DNA of 64,000 nucleotides from DATCMH01 sp036563505 (GTDB lineage Bacteria; Pseudomonadota; Alphaproteobacteria; Rhizobiales; Beijerinckiaceae). Position numbers and translations under genes: made by a program. Position 1 is the first letter of the stretch; every line of letters begins with the position of its first letter. Below are positions 59,114 to 64,000 of the stretch, piece by piece. Below the pieces are notes generated by a model, which was not told where the DNA came from, did no database searches, and worked only from the letters and a program-made list of their open reading frames with translations. Where the stretch lies: the NCBI GenBank assembly GCA_036563505.1, contig DATCMH010000025.1, positions 62,001-126,000 on the forward strand. The letters are read 5' to 3'.

Positions 59114-60928
59114 GTGTTTCCAGCCATGAAGGGTCGCGGGTCGACCGAGCTTGCAGCAGCCTTGCGCTCCTGCCGCCTGGCCTTCCTCGGGGTGGGGTTG
59201 ATGACGGCGGTCATCAACGTCCTCTACCTCACCGGCTCCTTCTACATGCTGGAGGTCTATGATCGGGTGCTGCCGAGCCGCAGCATCCCGACCCTCGTGG
59301 GCCTCTCCGTCATCGCGCTAGCCCTCTACGCCTTCCAGGGCGCGCTGGAGATGCTGCGCGGCCGGGTTCTCGTGCGCATCGGCGCCTGGCTCGACGAGCG
59401 CCTGAGCGGGCGCGTCTTCGACGTCGTGGTTCGCCTGCCGCTCAAGACCCGCGCCGGAGGGGATGGCCTCCTGCCGCTGCGCGACCTCGATACCGTGCGC
59501 GGCTTCCTCTCGGGGCTCGGGCCGCCGGCCCTCTTCGACCTGCCCTGGATGCCGCTCTATCTGGCGATCTGCTTCCTGTTCCACTTCTACATCGGTCTGG
59601 CCGCGCTCGTGGGCTGCGTCATCCTGGTGATCCTCACGATCCTGACGGACGTGCTCACCCGCGGTCCGACCAAGAGCGCCATCGAGCAGGGCATGGCCCG
59701 CAACGGACTCGCCGAGGCCGGTCGGCGCAATGCCGAGGTGCTCCATGCGCTCGGCATGAGCGGCCGCATGGGCCAGCGGTGGGGCGAGGCGAACCAGCGC
59801 TATCAGGACAGCCAGCAACGCGTCGCCGACGTGGCGGGCGGCCTCGGTGCCGCCTCCAAGGTCACCCGCATGGCGCTGCAATCGGTGGTGCTCGCCATCG
59901 GTGCCTACCTCGTCGTCCACGGCGACGCGTCGGGCGGCATCATGATCGCGGCCGGTATCCTCAGCTCCCGCGCGCTCGCGCCGGTTGAGCTCGCCATCGG
60001 TCAGTGGAAGGGCTTCGTCGCCGCCCGCCAGAGCTGGCGGCGCCTCAGCGACCTCCTCGCCGCCGTTCCGGAGCAGGATGATCCGCTGCCGCTGCCGAAG
60101 CCGACGAAGAGCTTCACGGTCGAAGGCGTCACCGCTTCGCCCCCGGGCCAGCAGCGGATCATCGTTCAGGACGTCACCTTCGGTCTGCGCGCGGGTCAGG
60201 CGCTCGGCGTCATCGGCCCGAGCGCGTCCGGCAAGTCGTCCCTGGTGCGTATCCTGACCGGCGTCTGGACGCCGTTGCGCGGCCGCGTCCGGCTCGACGG
60301 CGCGGCCCTCGACCAATGGTCGCCCGACATGCTCGGCCGCCATATCGGCTACCTGCCCCAGGACGTGGAGCTCTTCGCCGGCACCGTGGCGCAGAACATC
60401 GCGCGCTTCGAGCCGGACGCCACCTCGGAGGCGGTGATCGCCGCAGCGCAGGCCGCGGGCGTCCACGACCTCATCCTGCGGCTGCCCGAAGGCTACGACA
60501 CCCAGATCGGCGAGAGCGGCGGCGCTCTCTCGGTGGGTCAGCGGCAGCGCGTGGCCCTCGCCCGCGCCCTCTACGGCGACCCTTTCCTCATCATCCTGGA
60601 CGAGCCCAATTCCAACCTCGACGCGGAAGGCGAGGGGGCCCTGACGCAGGCGATCCTGGGCGCCAAGGAACGCGGCGCGGTCGTCATCGTGGTGGCGCAC
60701 CGGCCGAGCGCGCTCGCCGCCGTCGACCTCGTCCTCGTCATGGAGGGCGGCAAGGCCCAGGCCTTCGGTCCTCGCGACAAGGTCATGGCCCAGCTCGTTC
60801 GCCCGGCCGGCACCCCGCCCGCCGCCCGCCAAGCCGGAGCGATGAGCGCCACGGCGGCCCCCGCCGGCGCGCCCCTGCGCGTCGTGGCCGATGCCCAAGG
60901 AACCGTTGCTCAAGGAGCCGCGTCGTGA
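59114..60928 (+). CDS. Type I secretion system permease/ATPase (PrtD-like)
   Basis: A 604-residue ABC exporter of the PrtD/HasD group: five to six N-terminal membrane helices (LAFLGVGLMTAVINVLYL, FQGALEMLRGRVLVRIGAWL), then the ATPase with GPSASGKSSLVRIL, Q-loop IGYLPQDVELFAGTVAQNI, signature GALSVGQRQRVALARA, Walker B FLIILDEPNSNLD and H-loop VVAHRPSA. There is no C39 peptidase domain. The chosen GTG at 59114 follows GAGGGG; ATG at 59126 and GTG at 59090 are alternatives. The stop overlaps the HlyD gene as GTGA. No TolC or RTX substrate gene is in view. Confidence 0.9.
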   Translation: MFPAMKGRGSTELAAALRSCRLAFLGVGLMTAVINVLYLTGSFYMLEVYDRVLPSRSIPTLVGLSVIALALYAFQGALEMLRGRVLVRIGAWLDERLSGRVFDVVVRLPLKTRAGGDGLLPLRDLDTVRGFLSGLGPPALFDLPWMPLYLAICFLFHFYIGLAALVGCVILVILTILTDVLTRGPTKSAIEQGMARNGLAEAGRRNAEVLHALGMSGRMGQRWGEANQRYQDSQQRVADVAGGLGAASKVTRMALQSVVLAIGAYLVVHGDASGGIMIAAGILSSRALAPVELAIGQWKGFVAARQSWRRLSDLLAAVPEQDDPLPLPKPTKSFTVEGVTASPPGQQRIIVQDVTFGLRAGQALGVIGPSASGKSSLVRILTGVWTPLRGRVRLDGAALDQWSPDMLGRHIGYLPQDVELFAGTVAQNIARFEPDATSEAVIAAAQAAGVHDLILRLPEGYDTQIGESGGALSVGQRQRVALARALYGDPFLIILDEPNSNLDAEGEGALTQAILGAKERGAVVIVVAHRPSALAAVDLVLVMEGGKAQAFGPRDKVMAQLVRPAGTPPAARQAGAMSATAAPAGAPLRVVADAQGTVAQGAAS

Positions 60929-62238
60929 GCGCCAATCGCGAAACCTCATCGCCGAGCCGCTCCATCCGGCGGCATCTCACCCTCGGCTTGGCCCTCTCGG
61001 CCCTCCTCGTCTTCGGCGCTGGAGGCTGGTCGGCGACGGCGCAATTGTCGGGCGCGGTGATCGCCCCCGGCGTCCTCGTCGTCGACTCGAACCTCAAGAA
61101 GGTCCAGCATCCGACCGGCGGCGTCGTCGGCGAGGTGCGGGTTCGGGACGGCGACAAGGTCAAGGCTGGCGACGTCGTCGTGCGCCTCGACGAGACGGTG
61201 ACGCGCGCCAACCTCGCCATGGTCTCGAAGAGCCTCGACGAGCTCTACGCCCGTCAGGCCCGCCTCGAAGCGGAGCGCGACGGGGCCGACCGCATCGAGA
61301 CTCCGGCCGAGATCGCCGACCGCGTCGGCCGCCCCGAAGTGGCGCGCAGCTTCAACGGCGAGCGCCGCCTCTTCGAGTTCCGCCGCTCCGCCCGGGCCGG
61401 ACAGAAGGCGCAGCTCAAGGAGCGCATCGCGCAGCTCGGCGAGGAAGCGCAGGGGCTCACGGGTCAGATCGCGGCGAAGAAGCGCGAATCGGAGCTGATC
61501 GCCCAGGAACTCGAAGGTGTACGCGACCTCTGGCGCAAGAACCTGATCCAGATCCAGCGCGTGACGGCGCTCGAGCGCGACGCCGCCCGCATCGAGGGCG
61601 AGCGCGGCGCGCTGGCCGCGAGCCTCGCCCAGTCCAAGGGGCGGGCGAGCGAGATCGCGCTGCAGATCCTGCAGATCGACCAGGAGCTGCGCAGCGAGGT
61701 CTCGAAGGAGCTGCGCGAGGTGCAGGGCAAAATCGCCGAGCTCGTCGAGCGCAAGATCGCCGCCGAAGATCAGCTCAAGCGCATCGACATCCGCGCCCCC
61801 CAGGACGGCATGGTCCACCAGTCGATCGTCCATACGGTGGGCGGCGTGATCTCGCCGGCCGACACGCTCATGGTCGTCGTGCCCGAGTCGGATGTCCTCA
61901 CGGTGGAGTCGAAGATCTCGCCGGCTGACATCGACCAGGTGCGCGTCGACCAGCTGGCCTTCCTGCGCTTCTCGGCCTTCAACCAGCGCACGACGCCGGA
62001 GATCAACGGTCGGGTGAGCCGCATCTCGGCCGACCTGTCGACGGATCAGCGCACGGGCCAGACCTACTACACGATCCGGATCGCCGTGACCCCGGAGGAG
62101 CTGGCGAAGCTCGGGAGCGTCCGCCTGATCCCGGGCATGCCCGTCGAGGCCTTCGTGAAGACGCAGGACCGTACCATGCTGTCCTACCTGACAAAGTCGA
62201 TGACGGACCAGGTCAACCGCGCCTTCCGCGAGCGGTGA
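60925..62238 (+). CDS. Type I secretion periplasmic adaptor (HlyD family)
   Basis: A 437-residue membrane fusion protein. One N-terminal helix (HLTLGLALSALLVFGAGGW) anchors it; VLVVDSNLKKVQHPTGGVVGEVRVRDGDKV is the lipoyl domain; residues about 90-290 form a coiled-coil hairpin (EEAQGLTGQIAAKKRESELIAQELEGV); then IDIRAPQDGMVHQSIVHTVGGVI and a beta-barrel end LIPGMPVEAFVKTQDRTMLSYL typical of PrtE/HlyD. It joins the ABC transporter to an outer-membrane channel. GTG at 60925 overlaps the upstream stop. Confidence 0.92.
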   Translation: MSANRETSSPSRSIRRHLTLGLALSALLVFGAGGWSATAQLSGAVIAPGVLVVDSNLKKVQHPTGGVVGEVRVRDGDKVKAGDVVVRLDETVTRANLAMVSKSLDELYARQARLEAERDGADRIETPAEIADRVGRPEVARSFNGERRLFEFRRSARAGQKAQLKERIAQLGEEAQGLTGQIAAKKRESELIAQELEGVRDLWRKNLIQIQRVTALERDAARIEGERGALAASLAQSKGRASEIALQILQIDQELRSEVSKELREVQGKIAELVERKIAAEDQLKRIDIRAPQDGMVHQSIVHTVGGVISPADTLMVVVPESDVLTVESKISPADIDQVRVDQLAFLRFSAFNQRTTPEINGRVSRISADLSTDQRTGQTYYTIRIAVTPEELAKLGSVRLIPGMPVEAFVKTQDRTMLSYLTKSMTDQVNRAFRER

Positions 62239-62245
62239 GGGCCAG

Positions 62246-63214
62246 TCAGGGCCGGGCCTTGGCGTAGCAGGCGCGGGAGATCTCGAGGAGCCGAGCCTGT
62301 TCGGCAGGCCCGACCCGCGATTCGAGGTGCAGTCGCCAGAGCCCGGCGCGCTCGGCCTCCGCCCGGGTGCAGGCCGCCGACGCGGCGCAGGCCTCTTGCT
62401 CACCTGCGGCTTGGCGGCACTGAGCGACGTAGTCCTGGACGAAGGCCGCCTCGAGCTGCCTGGCGTCCGGCGCAATCGTCCAGGCCAGGAGCTGGGCGCC
62501 GCCGAACAGCAGCGGCTGGTGCAGAAGGTAGATCGCGAGGCTGTGGCGCCCGCCGAAGGCGAGCCCGCGCGCGGCGGCGCTCCGGCTCCTCCACCCGCCG
62601 ATCCGAGCGGCCAGTGCGGGTGAGGCGAGCCGCGCGAGCATTAAGCCGACGAGGACGAAACCGAACCAGGGGAAGATCGGCACGTAGTCGTTCGTGACCG
62701 GCGGGCGCGTCCGTAAGCCCAAGAAGGCGAGGGGAGGCGCGTCGAACAGGTCGCCTGTCCAGAGCGCGGCAACCGCGAAGACAAGTGCGGCGGCGGCGCC
62801 CAGAGCCCACCAGGGCATCGCCAGCCCCGGCAGGGCGAGCACGCTGAACAGGGCGATGGCGTGCAGGATCCCGAAGAAGATGTAGCTGTCGGGAAAGGCG
62901 AACCAGGTCGCCACCGTCACCGCCGCGGCCGCCGCGGCTACGAGTGCGAGGCGCCGCAGGAAAGCGGGCCAGCGGATGCCTGCGCCATGAGCCAGCACCA
63001 GGCTGATACCGGACAAGGCGAGGAAGCTCGCGGCGATGCACCAGGCGAAGGCGCGCCAGCCCGGGCTCAAGGCAAGCTCCGGCGGGAGGAGCCGCGTCGC
63101 GCTCAGGTCCCAGACGAGATGGTAGAGGATCATCGCCGCGACAGCGACGCCGCGCGCGACGTCGAGGGCCTGCCAGCGCCCGGACGCCTGCGCCGGGACA
63201 ACGTTCGGGATCAT
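62246..63214 (-). CDS. DUF1624 / heparan-alpha-glucosaminide N-acetyltransferase-like membrane protein
   Basis: A 322-residue protein with about seven to eight membrane helices. ALDVARGVAVAAMILYHLVWDLS carries the DxxRG and Hx3D-like residues of DUF1624/HGSNAT proteins; FFGILHAIALFSVLALPGLA and LLHQPLLFGGAQLLA follow. HGSNAT moves acetyl groups across membranes onto amino sugars; bacterial relatives are uncharacterised. The ATG at 63214 begins MIPNVVPAQ; upstream in-frame sequence is not needed. It is convergent with hlyD. The extracytoplasmic C-terminal tail has several Cys. Confidence 0.8.
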   Translation of the reverse strand: MIPNVVPAQASGRWQALDVARGVAVAAMILYHLVWDLSATRLLPPELALSPGWRAFAWCIAASFLALSGISLVLAHGAGIRWPAFLRRLALVAAAAAAVTVATWFAFPDSYIFFGILHAIALFSVLALPGLAMPWWALGAAAALVFAVAALWTGDLFDAPPLAFLGLRTRPPVTNDYVPIFPWFGFVLVGLMLARLASPALAARIGGWRSRSAAARGLAFGGRHSLAIYLLHQPLLFGGAQLLAWTIAPDARQLEAAFVQDYVAQCRQAAGEQEACAASAACTRAEAERAGLWRLHLESRVGPAEQARLLEISRACYAKARP

Positions 63215-63255
63215 GGCCCCTTGGTGGCAGGCCTTTTCCGCCCGATCTAGTCCCA

Positions 63256-64000
63256 ATGATGTCTCGTACTCCATCGACCATGATCATGACCGATGCGAAC
63301 GCGGCCGCGACGGCCTTGCGGCAGCTCGTCGCCGAGGCGGATGCCGTGGTGGCGTTCACGGGTGCCGGCATCTCCACCGAGAGCGGCATTCCGGACTTCC
63401 GCTCGCCGAACAGCCCGTGGATGCGCCACAAGCCGATCGACTACGACGCCTTCCTCGCCAGCGCCGAGGCGCGCCGAGAGGCGTGGCGGCGCAAGTTCGC
63501 CATGGATGATCTCACGCGAGACGCGCGCCCGAGCCGCGGCCACCGCGCCCTCGCTGCACTCGTCGCGGCAGGCAGCATGCCGGCGATCATCACGCAGAAC
63601 ATCGACGGCCTGCATCAGGCGGCGGGCGTTCCGCCTGAGCGCGTCATCGAGCTGCACGGGAACGGCACCTACGCCACCTGCCTCGACTGCGCGCGCCGCT
63701 ACGAGCTCTCCTGGGTGCGCCGCCGCTTCGAGGAGACGGGCGACGCGCCGGCTTGCGAGATCTGCGGCGGTCCCGTCAAGTCGGCCACGATCTCCTTCGG
63801 CCAGGCCATGCCGGAAGAGGCGATGCGCCGGGCGCACGACTTGGCGCGAAGCTGCGACCTCTTCCTCGCGATCGGCTCGTCCCTCGTGGTGTATCCGGCC
63901 GCAGCGCTTCCCGTAGCGGCGGTTCGAGCCGGCGTCCGGCTCGTCATCCTCAACCGCGAGCCGACCGATCACGACGGGCTCGCCGACCTCGTGATCAACG
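63256..64000 (+). CDS. NAD-dependent protein deacetylase (sirtuin), cut at window end
   Basis: A SIR2-family deacetylase, incomplete at the right edge (about 248 residues present). Motifs: AFTGAGISTESGIPDFRSP (NAD-binding), TQNIDGLHQAAG with the catalytic His in IELHGNGTYA, zinc Cys pairs CLDCARRY and CEICGG, and AIGSSLVVYPAA. It removes acyl groups from protein Lys, using NAD. In-frame starts at 63256, 63259, 63280 and 63286 are all possible; I give the earliest. The C-terminal part of the family is almost complete, so perhaps 5-15 residues are missing. Confidence 0.88.
   Translation, partial: MMSRTPSTMIMTDANAAATALRQLVAEADAVVAFTGAGISTESGIPDFRSPNSPWMRHKPIDYDAFLASAEARREAWRRKFAMDDLTRDARPSRGHRALAALVAAGSMPAIITQNIDGLHQAAGVPPERVIELHGNGTYATCLDCARRYELSWVRRRFEETGDAPACEICGGPVKSATISFGQAMPEEAMRRAHDLARSCDLFLAIGSSLVVYPAAALPVAAVRAGVRLVILNREPTDHDGLADLVIN

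Noticed and set aside
1..64000. CRISPR arrays, rRNA operons, insertion-sequence transposases, prophage genes
   Set aside because: No regularly spaced direct repeats, no rRNA sequence, and no transposase, integrase or phage structural protein could be recognised on either strand.

Overview
The window is high-GC bacterial DNA with dense, short-spaced genes and strong third-position G/C bias. The gene families point to an alphaproteobacterium of the Hyphomicrobiales (Rhizobiales), in the wider Methylobacterium/Microvirga/Bosea/Bradyrhizobium neighbourhood. Supporting signs are a Cox15-type heme A synthase, a DUF2842 protein, the rplM-rpsI pair, an archaeal-type Cdc48 ATPase, a TctCBA uptake system and short dispersed palindromic intergenic elements. 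Genus cannot be fixed from the sequence alone. I recognise 66 protein genes (the first and last cut by the window edges), two tRNAs, three families of intergenic repeats and several regulatory sites.

Layout. 1-13.0 kb is a catabolic region: a CoxL-type molybdoenzyme subunit with CoxD/CoxE-like maturation proteins, a TIM-barrel amidohydrolase, a metallo-beta-lactamase-fold hydrolase and an SMP-30/isochorismatase fusion read rightward. A histidine phosphatase, a flavin reductase, an N-carbamoyl-D-amino-acid amidohydrolase and a polar amino acid ABC transporter read leftward. A DUF559 nuclease gene inside this region is framed by palindromic repeats. 13.4-19.9 kb holds tRNA-Pro, a P450, a ROK sugar kinase, a single-domain response regulator, an endonuclease/exonuclease/phosphatase-fold protein and several small proteins. 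19.9-30.1 kb is an exopolysaccharide locus: O-antigen-ligase-like protein, sugar phosphotransferase, glycosyltransferase, Wza-like lipoprotein, GumC/Wzz-like protein, CelD-like GNAT and polysaccharide deacetylase.

30.1-45.9 kb is mostly housekeeping: CoA-binding protein, MetY, heme A synthase, modBC, enoyl-CoA hydratase, thioesterase, rplM-rpsI with promoter and terminator, homoserine dehydrogenase, GlpX, GNAT, RecJ, tRNA-Glu and Cdc48. 46.1-51.2 kb is a tight rightward operon, TctC-TctB-TctA-CaiB-citryl-CoA-lyase-like, which reads as uptake of a (tri)carboxylate, activation to a CoA thioester and cleavage. 51.2-55.4 kb is an amino-sugar salvage module: MurQ, divergent from a BadF-type kinase, a SIS-domain deaminase and NagA. 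55.4-58.4 kb is a leftward MFS/KDPG-type aldolase/dipeptidase operon. The right end carries ArfB, a type I secretion ABC/HlyD pair, a DUF1624 membrane protein and a sirtuin cut by the window edge.

Recurring traits are tight stop/start overlaps (ATGA, GTGA and, unusually often, TTGA), frequent TTG/GTG starts, and repeats placed between genes of one functional unit. The items most worth following up are the DUF559 nuclease embedded in its flanking repeats, the Tct-CaiB-lyase operon, and the isochorismatase fusion whose catalytic cysteine position is serine.
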